A stretch of 55,220 nt of DNA from Bradyrhizobium sp. BRP22 (GCF_020194175.1 NZ_JADYVX010000047.1:1-55220), one strand, 5' to 3'. Shown: positions 15,267 through 23,695, counted from the first letter of the stretch. Program-made: numbers and translations. The notes: generated by a model from the letters alone, not told the origin.

Positions 15267-17726
15267 TCAGCGGAGCAGCTGGAGCACGCTCTGATTGCTC
15301 TGGTTGGCGAGCGCCAGCGCGGACACCGCGATCGACTGGCGGGTCGATAGCGCCTGGCTGTTGGCCGCTTCCTCGTTGGTGTCGGCCAGCGTCAGGTTCG
15401 ACGAGCCGGTCTGCAGCACGTTGATCAGGTTCTTGGAGAAGTCCTGACGGATCTGCACGATCGACAGGTTCGAACCGAACGCCGACGCCTGGGCGCGCAG
15501 CGTGCTGCTGGCGTTATTGAGGCCGCTCACCACTTTCTGCACGGAATCGTTGTCCTTGAAGTCACCGGTCGCCAGCGCCGCAAGGCCAAGGCCCGCTGAG
15601 TTGAAGTTGACGCCGGAGATCGACAGCGTCGACTTGCCGGTTTCGTTGAAGGTCAGCCGCAGCGTGTCACCGGTGAGCAGGTTGACGCCGTTGAACGAAG
15701 CATCCTGGGCCGTGGTCGTGATCTGGTTCAGGATGTTATTGTACTGGGTGACCAGCGCGTCGCGGGCGGCGCTGGCGTTCGGATCGACCACCGGATCGCT
15801 CGGGGTCTTGCCGAAGAACAACTGGCCCGAAAGTGCCGCGGTGCCGCTGATCAAGCCGATCGTGGCGGAAGCCGCGTCGTTCGAGGTGGTGATCGTCAGC
15901 GTGCCATCCTGCGCCAGCGTGGCCTGGAGATTGTTCGACGACAGCGCCGCGTTGAGGTCGTTCAGCGAGGTGACGTGGCCCGGGCCGGTACCGCCGAAGG
16001 TGATGCTGGTCGCGATGCCGCCGCCGGTGGAGGCGATCGACAGCGTCTGACCGTTCAGCGGAGACGGACCGGTGCCGCGAGCCTGGCTGACGCCGGTGCC
16101 GAGGCCGAGTGCGGCGAGCGCATCGGCGTTCGAGCTCGTGATCGTCAGGTCGCTGGCAGCGCCGGTGTGCAGCACGATGTGACCGCCGGTGACGGTCGAC
16201 GGTGTGGAGCCGGTGCCGGTGTTGCCGGACAACGTGTCGATCTTGCTCAGCAAGGTCGTGATGTTGTCGGTGACGTTGATGTGGTTGTCGTCGGCGGCAC
16301 CCGTGGCCACGAAGGTCAGGAGCTGACCGTTGACCGTGATGGTGTCGCCGGCCGAGAAGGCGTCCGTCAACGCATCGCTGGTCGCGGTCGAAGCGCCTGA
16401 AAGCAGAGTCGCGCCGGTGATCGCTGGCGTGGCAATGGGCGTGCGGGTCACGCTCGTGACGCTGCTCAGGCCGAGCTTGCTCAACGTGCCGGCTAGAGAG
16501 CCTGCGAGGCTGAGGTCGTTGGTGGTGCCGGTATCGATATTGATCTCGCCGTCGGCATCGATCGTCGCGGTGACGCCGGGCGCGGCCTGATTGATCGCAC
16601 TCAGGATGCTTCCGATCGTCCCGTCGGTGAGGCCGATCGAGTAGTTGTTGGCCGCCATCGACCCGGTCACGCCGGTGCCGGCGTGGAACTGGATCGTCTT
16701 GCCGTTGATCTGCAGGTAGTCTGACGTGGTGAGAGCGGAGCTCAGGGCATCGGAACCCGAGGACGGCGCGGCTCCGATCAACGTCGTTGCATTGGCCGTC
16801 GCTGCAACGATCGCGCCGCCATTGCGGTTGGTGGTGGAGATGCCGAGCGCGGTCGCCGCCGCACCGGCGGTGATGGTGACGTCGGTCGCCGTGCCGGTCG
16901 CAATCGTGATATTGCCGTTCACGTCGACGCCGGCGGTCACGCCCGTGCCGGCCGCCCTCTCGATCGCGTCCAGAATGTCGCCGAACGTCGAGGTGGTGGC
17001 GGTGTTGAGGCCGATCGTGGTGTTGTTGCCGGTCGTCGTGGTCGACGTGTCGGTGGCGCTGAAGGTGATGGTGTTATTGTTGATCGTCAGCGTCTGACCG
17101 GAGAGCGCAGCCAGCGTGGTGGAATTGAGGTGGGTGGTAGCACCGGAATCGAGCGAGGTGGCCGGAGAGACCGGCGCTGGCGTTCCTGCATTGTCCAGCA
17201 GCGCAGCCGTGCCGGTGGAGGTGTTGCTGGTATAGGCGTTCTGGTGAGACGCGCCGATCGCGGTGCCCTGAGCGGTCGAAGCGGTGTAGGTGACCGTCTG
17301 GTTGTTGACTTGATTGGTGCCGGTGAACGACGCGTCGATCGCCGCGCCGGTGCCGAGCAGATTCGAGGCGGTGGCGCCGTTGATCTTGACGCTCACGCTG
17401 GACTTGGCGGAGTAGCCGACCGTCGACTGCAGAGCCTGGGTCGCGACCGACTTGGCGCTATCGACCAGCTTCTGCAGCGAGGTGATACCGGTGTTGGCCG
17501 CCTGCAGCACCTGCACGCCGTTGCCGATGCCATCGAGCAGGTTGTTGATGTCGCTCGCGCGGTTGTCGAGCGCGGCGGCGGTGAAGAAGTTGGTCGGGTT
17601 ATCGAGGGCCGAGTTGACCTTCTTTCCGGTGGAAAGACGGCTTTGGGTGGTGGCGAGCAGATCTGCGGTCGACTGCAGCGAGAGGAGGTTCTGGCGAACC
17701 GATGCCGAAAGCACAATGCCGGACAT
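15267..17726 (-). CDS. fliC: Flagellin, large form
   Basis: Filament subunit of 819 residues. The conserved D0/D1 ends are clear: residues 1-140 (LLSLQSTADLLATTQSRLSTG, quoted to its first part LLSLQSTADLLATTQSRL; GKKVNSALDNP) and about 650-819, ending in SNQSVLQLLR. Between them lies a long variable region built from four related modules starting near residues 210, 335, 460 and 559, each with an opening INGxTIxF-like strand, an LxxIN helix, a DxxGxIxI strand and ALGL. These look like flagellin IN-type surface domains. Such long flagellins are typical of the thick flagellum of Bradyrhizobium. The start has GAAAGG at 8 bases spacing. The whole region is Thr/Ser/Gly/Ala-rich and Cys-free. Confidence 0.95.
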   Translation of the reverse strand: MSGIVLSASVRQNLLSLQSTADLLATTQSRLSTGKKVNSALDNPTNFFTAAALDNRASDINNLLDGIGNGVQVLQAANTGITSLQKLVDSAKSVATQALQSTVGYSAKSSVSVKINGATASNLLGTGAAIDASFTGTNQVNNQTVTYTASTAQGTAIGASHQNAYTSNTSTGTAALLDNAGTPAPVSPATSLDSGATTHLNSTTLAALSGQTLTINNNTITFSATDTSTTTTGNNTTIGLNTATTSTFGDILDAIERAAGTGVTAGVDVNGNITIATGTATDVTITAGAAATALGISTTNRNGGAIVAATANATTLIGAAPSSGSDALSSALTTSDYLQINGKTIQFHAGTGVTGSMAANNYSIGLTDGTIGSILSAINQAAPGVTATIDADGEINIDTGTTNDLSLAGSLAGTLSKLGLSSVTSVTRTPIATPAITGATLLSGASTATSDALTDAFSAGDTITVNGQLLTFVATGAADDNHINVTDNITTLLSKIDTLSGNTGTGSTPSTVTGGHIVLHTGAASDLTITSSNADALAALGLGTGVSQARGTGPSPLNGQTLSIASTGGGIATSITFGGTGPGHVTSLNDLNAALSSNNLQATLAQDGTLTITTSNDAASATIGLISGTAALSGQLFFGKTPSDPVVDPNASAARDALVTQYNNILNQITTTAQDASFNGVNLLTGDTLRLTFNETGKSTLSISGVNFNSAGLGLAALATGDFKDNDSVQKVVSGLNNASSTLRAQASAFGSNLSIVQIRQDFSKNLINVLQTGSSNLTLADTNEEAANSQALSTRQSIAVSALALANQSNQSVLQLLR

Positions 17727-18092
17727 TTTTCATACCTTTCTGGTGTGAAACAGGAACACGTCGCTTCCAATCGTTTTTGATCGGATGACCGGCGCACCTT
17801 GGAACCAAGTCTCTAAGAAAAAATGAATCCTCTTGGTCGCATTTCACGCCGGCCTAACAGCGCAAAACTGCTACGAGGCGGCGCAGATGCTCCGGAATAC
17901 TACTGAGTCGGCTGTTCCTTCGGACGGGACGGCACCCCGAGCAGCGCCGGCGTTTACCAACCGTTAACCACGATCGGAAAGGATTGCGGCGCGATCGGCC
18001 GGCATCGGTCTTAACGGCGGATGCGAGCCAGACATGATTCGATTTCGTCGCAACGACGCATCGCGCGGGAATGGCGGCAAAGGAGAACGGGA
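17727..18092. promoter_or_regulatory. Flagellin/flbT divergent control region
   Basis: 366 bases without a gene. On the flagellin side, TTTCA and TGAAA (17746-17750 and 17728-17732, minus strand) can pair with the ribosome binding site in the 13-base loop, a weak 5-bp hairpin. A CtrA-like box lies at 17953-17968. I found no sigma54 or sigma28 match upstream of flagellin. The flbT ribosome site AAGGAG is at 18080-18085. Confidence 0.5.
17953..17968 (+). promoter_or_regulatory. Candidate CtrA box between flagellin and flbT
   Basis: TTTA at 17953-17956, 7 bases, TTAAC at 17964-17968, with a further C. One mismatch from TTAA-N7-TTAAC, and the same variant as upstream of fliX. It lies 125 bases before flbT and 227 bases before the flagellin start. 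Confidence 0.45.
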
Positions 18093-18524
18093 ATGGCATT
18101 GAAGGTCGAACTGAAGCCGAACGAGCGGATCATCATCGGCTCCTGTGTGGTCACCAACACCGATCAACGCGCCCGCCTCCTGATCGACGGCGACAAGATT
18201 CCGATCCTGCGCGAGAAGGACATCCTGACGCCGGAGACGGCCGACACCCCGGCCAAGCTGGTCTATCTCGCGGTGCAGCTTATGTATCTCTCGCCGGATC
18301 CGATGGCGCACCATCCGACCTATTTCAGCCTGGTGCGCGACATCATCACGGCCATGCCCAGCGGCTGGCCGTTCATCGAAGGCATCAACAACCATATCCT
18401 CAACGGCGACCTCTATCACGCGCTGAAGGAATCGAAGAAGCTGATCGCCCACGAAGAGGCGGTGCTGCAAAGCGCAAGGAAGCTTGATGCCCCCGCGCAG
18501 GAGGACGAGCGCAAGTCGGCGTAA
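18093..18524 (+). CDS. flbT: Flagellin mRNA regulator FlbT
   Basis: FlbT binds the 5' leader of flagellin mRNA and restrains its translation until the hook is complete (Caulobacter). The 143-residue product starts at ATG 18093 behind AAGGAGAACGGG and shows the family pattern: MALKVELKPNERIIIGSCV, the LLIDGDKIPILREKDIL strands, LVYLAVQLMYL, and a helical C-terminal part with INNHILNGDLYHALKESKKL. It is divergent from flagellin, and together with flaF gives the local pair of opposing regulators. A bidirectional terminator follows. Confidence 0.95.
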   Translation: MALKVELKPNERIIIGSCVVTNTDQRARLLIDGDKIPILREKDILTPETADTPAKLVYLAVQLMYLSPDPMAHHPTYFSLVRDIITAMPSGWPFIEGINNHILNGDLYHALKESKKLIAHEEAVLQSARKLDAPAQEDERKSA

Positions 18525-18542
18525 GTCAATCGCGCGATCAAG

Positions 18543-18573
18543 AAAAAAGGCCTCCGCAAGGGAGGCCTTTTTT
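18543..18573. terminator. Bidirectional terminator between flbT and msrB
   Basis: AAAAAAGGCCTCC and GGAGGCCTTTTTT form a 13-bp stem around a short loop, with A and T runs on both sides, so it can end flbT (plus) and msrB (minus) transcripts. Confidence 0.9.
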
Positions 18574-18589
18574 GTTCGATCTCGCGTGA

Positions 18590-19090
18590 TCAGGTCGCCG
18601 ACGGGGCTGCCGGGTGAAAGACGAGCGCAAAACCATCCATGCAGTAGCGCAGACCGGTCGGCTTCGGACCGTCGTCGAAGACGTGGCCGAGATGGCCGCC
18701 GCAGCGCCGGCAATGCACCTCCGTGCGCACCATGCCGAAGGTGCGGTCTTCGGTGGTGCCGACGGCGTTTTCGAGCGGCTGATAGAAGCTCGGCCAGCCG
18801 GTACCGCTTTCGAACTTGGTGTCGGAGGAGAACAGCGGCAGGTCACAGCCGGCGCAGGCGAAGATGCCCTTGCGGTGTTCCTTCAACAGCGGACTGGACC
18901 AGGGCCGCTCCGTGCCCTGCTTGCGCAGGATTTCATATTGCTGCGGCGTGAGCTGCGCGCGCCACTCGGCGTCGGTCTTCTCGATCTCGAATTTCCCGGC
19001 GGCCTGCGCCGGTGAGCCGCGCAGCCAGCGGAAGGCAGTCAGGCCAAACAGGCCGGCGACGGAAGCGAGCAGGAAACGGCGGTCAATCAT
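18590..19090 (-). CDS. msrB: Peptide-methionine (R)-S-oxide reductase MsrB, exported form
   Basis: Reduces methionine-R-sulfoxide in proteins. 166 residues from ATG 19090 (GGAGACC upstream). The N-terminus MIDRRFLLASVAGLFGL has paired arginines before a hydrophobic stretch and AQA at about 30, so a Tat-type signal and periplasmic site are likely. The MsrB domain has two zinc CxxC pairs (CAGC and CRRC), the GWPSF substrate motif, GGHLGHVF and the catalytic Cys150 in RYCMDG. Most MsrB proteins are cytosolic, so the signal suggests repair of oxidised envelope proteins. It is 64 bases downstream of the oxidoreductase gene on the same strand. Confidence 0.92.
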   Translation of the reverse strand: MIDRRFLLASVAGLFGLTAFRWLRGSPAQAAGKFEIEKTDAEWRAQLTPQQYEILRKQGTERPWSSPLLKEHRKGIFACAGCDLPLFSSDTKFESGTGWPSFYQPLENAVGTTEDRTFGMVRTEVHCRRCGGHLGHVFDDGPKPTGLRYCMDGFALVFHPAAPSAT

Positions 19091-19154
19091 GATGGTCTCC
19101 GTAGAGGCGGATGACGATTGTTCGCTGTCAGATACGGCGCACGCGTCTGTGACG

Positions 19155-20600
19155 TTACACCGGTCCGTTCTCGATCTGCTCACTTTTTTGCGAGCTTGAG
19201 CCATACGGCTGCTGCGATGCGGGCAGACGGCGCGACGGCCGCGGCAGGGTGCCGGCCTGGCGATTGGCCTCGGCGAGGCGTGCATTGCGGATGCGCTCTC
19301 TGGCGCGCAGACGTTCCCGGTAACGCGCCAATACGTTGGCGGTGGCGGAGGCGCCCCGCCCCCAAAGGTTGATCAGATGCGCGGCGACGCGGCCGGTCGT
19401 CCCGCCCGCCCAGACCAGTTCGAACGGCGAAAACAGCCGCCAGCGGTCGTCGCCCCGCAGGATGCTGCGCGCGATCAATACCCCCGCCATCGCCGAAGTA
19501 TTCATGCCTTGCCGGCCAATGCCGCTTGCGACCCAGAGGCCTTTGCGCAACTCGCCGATCTGCGGCATGCCATGCACGGTGACACCAACGGCGCCGCTGA
19601 AGACATCGTCGATTCCGACCTTGCCCAGTTGCGGAAAGATGGTCGCGATGCGGCGCTGGATGGCGGGCGCGAAACGCTGCGGCTTCGCATTCCACGTCGT
19701 CTCCGGACTTGCCCACATCAGCCGGTCGCCACCGACGACGCGGAAATGATCGATGCCGTCGCTGTCGGCAACCGAGCCGTGAAAGCCGAGTGCCTCCGCG
19801 AGCCGCTCGCCAAGCGGCTCAGTCACCGCCGCGTAGCGCCAGACCGGCAACAAGGTGTCCGACAGGCGCTTGAGCGGCGCTCCGAGATGTACGTTGCCGG
19901 CGAGCACGATATGCGAGGCGCGCAAACGCGCCGACGGCGTGACGATGCGCTTGCGGATGCCGGAGAAGTCGATGCTGACCACCGGCGTATCCTCGAAGAT
20001 ACGCGCCCCTGCCTGCCGCGCCAGCTCCGCCAGGCCGTGCACATATTTGCGGCCGTCGAGCTGGAATGCCCTGGGATAGTAGATGCCATGGAAATAGCGC
20101 TTGGTCCTGATGGTGCTGCGCACACGGTCGACCTGCCACCCCTCGACTTCGGTCTCGAAATCCTCGGTGAGCGTCTGCAGCCGGCTGATCAAGGTCTCGC
20201 CGACATCGACGGTGGAAACCTGCAGCGCGCCCTCGCTCAATGCGATGCCCGGGATCAGTTCCTCGGTCGCGGTCGCGCGAACATAATCGGCGCCCGCCTT
20301 CGACAGCGCCCAGAGTTCGCGGGCGTCTTCCAGCCCGACGCGTTCGATCAGGTCGGACACAGGAAGATCGAATCCCGGCAACACTGTGCCGAGTTGGTTG
20401 CCGGAGGCGTTCCAGCCGACCTGGCGGCCCTCGAGCACCGCGACGCTGGCGCCAAGGCGCGCCGCCTCCCGCGCCACCGTCAACCCGGCAAGCCCGGCCC
20501 CGACCACGCAGATATCGACGTCCAGGTCAACCGAGAGGCGCGAGGGGAACGGCACCGCATCATCGGGATCGTCGGTCGCACTTGTGGAAGTCTCGCTCAT
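19155..20600 (-). CDS. FAD-dependent amine/amino-acid oxidoreductase (DAO family, PuuB-like)
   Basis: 481-residue flavoprotein. Residues 28-55 hold the FAD-binding Rossmann motif (CVVGAGLAGLTVAREAARLG) with the acidic end VLEG. The following WNASGNQLGTVLPGF corresponds to the GxxSGRNGG-type segment of gamma-glutamylputrescine and related oxidases. The C-terminal FAD motif GLWVASGIGRQGMNTSAM contacts the flavin. An Arg-rich C-terminal tail of about 60 residues is unusual. The substrate is not set by sequence; an oxidisable amine or N-methyl amino acid is the family norm. It precedes msrB in the same direction. Confidence 0.82.
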   Translation of the reverse strand: MSETSTSATDDPDDAVPFPSRLSVDLDVDICVVGAGLAGLTVAREAARLGASVAVLEGRQVGWNASGNQLGTVLPGFDLPVSDLIERVGLEDARELWALSKAGADYVRATATEELIPGIALSEGALQVSTVDVGETLISRLQTLTEDFETEVEGWQVDRVRSTIRTKRYFHGIYYPRAFQLDGRKYVHGLAELARQAGARIFEDTPVVSIDFSGIRKRIVTPSARLRASHIVLAGNVHLGAPLKRLSDTLLPVWRYAAVTEPLGERLAEALGFHGSVADSDGIDHFRVVGGDRLMWASPETTWNAKPQRFAPAIQRRIATIFPQLGKVGIDDVFSGAVGVTVHGMPQIGELRKGLWVASGIGRQGMNTSAMAGVLIARSILRGDDRWRLFSPFELVWAGGTTGRVAAHLINLWGRGASATANVLARYRERLRARERIRNARLAEANRQAGTLPRPSRRLPASQQPYGSSSQKSEQIENGPV

Positions 20601-20693
20601 GTCGTTTTCTTACGGACCGCAGCACGGCTTGTCACCTTGTCGCGGGCATGAGCATGTAGATTAATCCAGAACACGTCGAATTGAGATTGCGCC

Positions 20694-21236
20694 ATGCGCC
20701 GTTTGATGCTGTTGCGTCACGCCAAGACCGAAACCGAATCGCCCTCGGGCCAGGACCACGACCGCCGGCTCGATGACCGCGGCCACCGTGATGCCACCGA
20801 AATCGGCGGCTGGATCGGCCGGCATCCGCCGTTCCCCGACCGCGTGCTGGTTTCGCCTGCGGTCCGGGCCTATCAGACCTGGGAAATCGCCTGGGAGGCG
20901 ATGAAAGGGCTGGTGCCGGAGCCGGAGGTCGAATTCCTGCCGGAACTCTACGGCGCCGATCCGACTGAGCTGTTGCACACGATTCGGATGGCTTCGGTCA
21001 GCGACCCCAAGCACCTGATGCTGGTCGGCCACAATCCCGGCATGCATGAGCTTGCCCTCACCCTCATTGGCAGCGGTGATGCGGCCGCCAAGAAAGCGCT
21101 CGATCACAACCTGCCGACCTCGGGCCTTGCGATCTTCGACTTCCCGACAGAGGAGTGGACCGACGTGGCGTTCCGCCGCGGCAAGCTCGTGCTATTTGTC
21201 AGCCCGAAATTATTGAAGCAGACTTCGGACGACTGA
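20694..21236 (+). CDS. SixA-type histidine phosphatase
   Basis: 180-residue phosphatase of the histidine phosphatase (phosphoglycerate mutase-like) superfamily. LLRHAKTE near residue 6 carries the catalytic phospho-accepting His and Arg. RLDDRGHRDA, SPAVRAYQTW and the second catalytic His in VGHNPGMHEL complete the site. Length and motifs fit SixA, which in enteric bacteria dephosphorylates a phosphotransferase or phosphorelay His. Its target here is unknown. A diverged dispersed repeat follows, then the universal stress protein gene. Confidence 0.85.
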   Translation: MRRLMLLRHAKTETESPSGQDHDRRLDDRGHRDATEIGGWIGRHPPFPDRVLVSPAVRAYQTWEIAWEAMKGLVPEPEVEFLPELYGADPTELLHTIRMASVSDPKHLMLVGHNPGMHELALTLIGSGDAAAKKALDHNLPTSGLAIFDFPTEEWTDVAFRRGKLVLFVSPKLLKQTSDD

Positions 21237-21336
21237 AGCGTTTTCGGGCGAAGTGGATACCGGTTTGCATGGCAATCAAGCTTGCGCAGATTGCGTAGAC
21301 TTATCTGCGCAGAAAACGCGTCAAAACAAGAATTGA
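21237..21336. repeat. Split copy of the GCGAAGTGGATACCGG dispersed repeat
   Basis: GCGAAGTGGATACCGGTTTGC at 21250-21270 (key part GTGGATACCGG) and AAAACGCGTCAAAACAAGAAT at 21313-21333 (key part AACGCGTCAAAAC) match the two halves of the repeat at 50465-50526, here separated by about 40 extra bases. Confidence 0.65.
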
Positions 21337-21389
21337 GGCAGCGGGAATCGCCGCTTGCCGTGTCAATATTGAGCGGACAGGAGGCTGGG

Positions 21390-21815
21390 ATGTTCAAGTC
21401 CATTCTGGTGCCGATCGATCTGGCCGACACCGAGCTGGCGAAGCCTGCGATCGCGACGGCGGCGACGCTGGCGGAAAGCTGGAAGGGCACCGTGCGGCTA
21501 CTGAACGTGCTGCCGATGACGCCGGTGATGCTCGCCGAATATGTGCCGGCCGATTTCGATACGCAGCAGCGGCAGACCTCCGAGGAAGCGCTCGCGATCG
21601 TGGCGAGAGAGAGCGGCATCGAGCCGTCGCGCATTTCCAGCGTGGTGCGTCAGGGCGGCATCTATCACGAGATCCTGGAGGAAGCGGCGGCAATGCACGC
21701 CGACCTGATCGTGATGACCTCGCACCGGCCGGCGATGCGCACCTATTTCCTCGGCTCCAATGCCGGCCATGTGGTGCGCTACGCCAAGTGCTCGGTGCTG
21801 GTGGTGCGGCACTAG
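21390..21815 (+). CDS. Universal stress protein UspA family
   Basis: 141-residue single-domain Usp. MFKSILVPIDLADTELA, LLNVLPM and the ATP-binding end LIVMTSHRPAMRTYFLGSNAG, followed by CSVLVVRH, are the family pattern; the GxxG-S/T-like nucleotide site is GSNAGHV, so ATP binding is plausible. ATG 21390 has CAGGAGGC upstream. Usp proteins support survival in stasis and redox stress. The stop TAG is directly followed by a dispersed repeat that fills the gap to the convergent DUF1127 gene. Confidence 0.9.
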   Translation: MFKSILVPIDLADTELAKPAIATAATLAESWKGTVRLLNVLPMTPVMLAEYVPADFDTQQRQTSEEALAIVARESGIEPSRISSVVRQGGIYHEILEEAAAMHADLIVMTSHRPAMRTYFLGSNAGHVVRYAKCSVLVVRH

Positions 21816-21914
21816 AGCGTGATGACTTTTCTTCGAATGGTCATCCCGCTCTAGCTCTCTGTTTGAGCATGATCTTTTCGGAAAACCGGTCTCCACTTTC
21901 CGGATCATGCTCTA
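21813..21914. repeat. Composite ~100-bp dispersed repeat
   Basis: Starts in the TAG stop of the usp gene and ends in the TAG stop of the convergent DUF1127 gene. A first hairpin (GATGAC...GGTCATC) is followed by a GAGCATGATC/GATCATGCTC hairpin (21865-21874 with 21903-21912). It is nearly identical to 50355-50458. Confidence 0.85.
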
Positions 21915-22160
21915 GAACGTCTTCGAGCGAAGTTTTCCCATCGCGGGATTGAGCGCACCGCCGACGGCAGCCTCGATCTGGCAGCGCGAGATCCCGATGT
22001 CGCGCAGCGCGCGGTCATCCAGTCCACGAAGTGTTTTGATGGCGGCGCGGCGCTCCAGATAGGTGAGCAGCGCGTCCGCAGCCGCTCCGATCCGGCGAAC
22101 CACTCCGCCTAGTGAGCCCGGCTGCGCGGACCGTCCTGCAGCTGAGGATAGCATCGACAT
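21912..22160 (-). CDS. DUF1127 family small protein
   Basis: 82 residues from ATG 22160 behind GGAGTGAAG. The DUF1127 motif is at the C-terminal side: YLERRAAIKTLRGLDDRALRDIGISRCQIEAAV (key part LDDRALRDIGISR). Short Arg-rich DUF1127 proteins in Agrobacterium and Rhodobacter act in phosphate homeostasis, RNA turnover and stress. The stop codon lies in a dispersed repeat. It is divergent from the MocR regulator. Confidence 0.85.
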   Translation of the reverse strand: MSMLSSAAGRSAQPGSLGGVVRRIGAAADALLTYLERRAAIKTLRGLDDRALRDIGISRCQIEAAVGGALNPAMGKLRSKTF

Positions 22161-22260
22161 CGTCTTCACTCCGGTTGTCTCCCACGCGGCAAAGCGGTGC
22201 CGTGAGCGCAAATGCCGAGCACAGCGCCGTCATTGACCTCGGATTGCTTGCGCATCCTCA

Positions 22261-22338
22261 GTACAATCCCAGGGTTGATGCCTTCTACATGATCCGGTAT
22301 TTATCTCGGTTCAAGAGAAACATTGCTCTCGGTACAAT
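22261..22338 (+). promoter_or_regulatory. Direct repeat CTCxGTACAAT upstream of the MocR gene
   Basis: GTACAAT occurs at 22261-22267 and 22332-22338, with CTC before each copy after one variable base, 71 bases apart and ending just before the start codon at 22340. MocR-family proteins such as PdxR and GabR bind direct repeats near their own promoters, so this may be an autoregulatory operator. Confidence 0.35.
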
Positions 22339-22339
22339 T

Positions 22340-23683
22340 ATGTCGAAGTTCGAATATTTGCGGCTTGCCGACGTCATCGCTGCCGAGATCGCCGGCGGCG
22401 CGCTGAAACCCGGCGACCGCCTGCCGCCACAACGCAGCTTCGCCTATGAGCGCAAGATCGCGGTATCGACCGCAAGCCGCGTCTACACCGAACTGTTGCG
22501 GCGCGGCCTCGTGGTCGGCGAAGTCGGCCGCGGCACCTTCATTTCCGGCAACGCGCAGCGCGGTATCGCGCCGTCATCCGAGGCGCATGGTGCGCGCATC
22601 GATATGGAATTCAATTATCCGCTGCTGCCGCAACAGACGGCGATGATCGCGAAAAGCCTGCAAGGGCTGGAGCGGCCGGATGCGCTCGAAGCCGCATTGC
22701 GGCAACCGACCACTGCGGGCACGCCAGCCGCGCGCCAGGTCTCGGCGGCGTTCCTTGCCCGCAAGGACTGGTCTCCCGCCGCCGAGCAGATCGTGTTCAC
22801 CGCCAACGGCAGGCAATGCATCGCGGCGGCGCTCGCGGCGCTGGTGCCGCCGGGCGGGCGCTGCGGCGTCGAGGCGCTGACTTATCCCTTCATCAAGGGC
22901 ATTGCGGGACGGCTCGGCGTGACGCTGGTGCCGCTCGCGATGGACGAGCACGGCGTGCGGCCCGACGCTGTGCAGAAAGCGCACCGCGAGGCGCACCTGT
23001 CGGCGCTCTACCTGCAGCCAACGATCCAGAACCCGTTGGGCATCACGATGCCGACCGCGCGGCGCGCCGATCTGCTGCGCGTGGTCGAGAAGCTCGACCT
23101 CACCATCATCGAGGACACGGTCTACGGTTTTCTCGACGACGAGGCGCCTTTGGCTGCGCTGTCGCCCGACCGCTGCATCGTGCTCGACAGCCTCTCGAAG
23201 AAGGTCGCGCCGGGGCTTGCGCTCGGCTTCATCGTTCCCCCGCTGCGGCTGCGCGAGATCATCATGGCGTCCGTCCGCTCCGGCGGATGGACGGCGTCAG
23301 GCTATGCCTTTGCGGCCGGGCAGCGGCTGATGGGCGACGGCACCGTGTCCGAACTCACGCGGCTGAAGCGGATCGATGCGGCGCGCCGCCAGCAGATGGC
23401 CGCGAAATTGCTCACCGGCTTCGACATCCAGGCCAATGCCAAGGCCTATCATCTCTGGCTGACACTGCCGCCGCATTGGCGCTCGCAGACCTTCGTGGCG
23501 GCGGCCGCCCGTCGCGACATCGCATTGACGCCGTCGACGACCTTTGCGGTCGCCCCGGGACACGCTCCCAACGCGGTCCGCCTGGCGCTGGGCGCGCCGA
23601 CGCTGGAGCAGCTCGAGACCGGACTGCGCGCGCTGTCGGGCATCCTGATCGCAAAGGAAGAGGATTTTGATGCGACCGAGTAG
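22340..23683 (+). CDS. MocR-type regulator (GntR helix-turn-helix plus aminotransferase domain)
   Basis: 447-residue chimera. Residues 1-75 are a GntR winged helix (LADVIAAEIAGGALKPGDRLPPQRS, key part GALKPGDRLPPQRS; VSTASRVYTELLRRGLV). Residues from about 90 form a class I aminotransferase fold with LQPTIQNPLG and the PLP-lysine region LDSLSKKVAPGL. MocR proteins use PLP as sensor and control vitamin B6, GABA, taurine or drug-efflux genes; the target here is open. ATG 22340 starts the helix-turn-helix part directly; the upstream open frame is not homologous. It is divergent from the DUF1127 gene with a candidate operator between. Confidence 0.9.
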   Translation: MSKFEYLRLADVIAAEIAGGALKPGDRLPPQRSFAYERKIAVSTASRVYTELLRRGLVVGEVGRGTFISGNAQRGIAPSSEAHGARIDMEFNYPLLPQQTAMIAKSLQGLERPDALEAALRQPTTAGTPAARQVSAAFLARKDWSPAAEQIVFTANGRQCIAAALAALVPPGGRCGVEALTYPFIKGIAGRLGVTLVPLAMDEHGVRPDAVQKAHREAHLSALYLQPTIQNPLGITMPTARRADLLRVVEKLDLTIIEDTVYGFLDDEAPLAALSPDRCIVLDSLSKKVAPGLALGFIVPPLRLREIIMASVRSGGWTASGYAFAAGQRLMGDGTVSELTRLKRIDAARRQQMAAKLLTGFDIQANAKAYHLWLTLPPHWRSQTFVAAAARRDIALTPSTTFAVAPGHAPNAVRLALGAPTLEQLETGLRALSGILIAKEEDFDATE

Positions 23684-23695
23684 AGCCGTGACCTC

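Noticed and set aside
22333..22338. TACAAT as a -10 box of the MocR gene
   Set aside because: Transcription would start inside the gene; the -35 match is poor.
22112..22339. 76-codon N-terminal extension of the MocR gene
   Set aside because: The GntR domain starts at 22340 and the upstream part overlaps the divergent DUF1127 gene.
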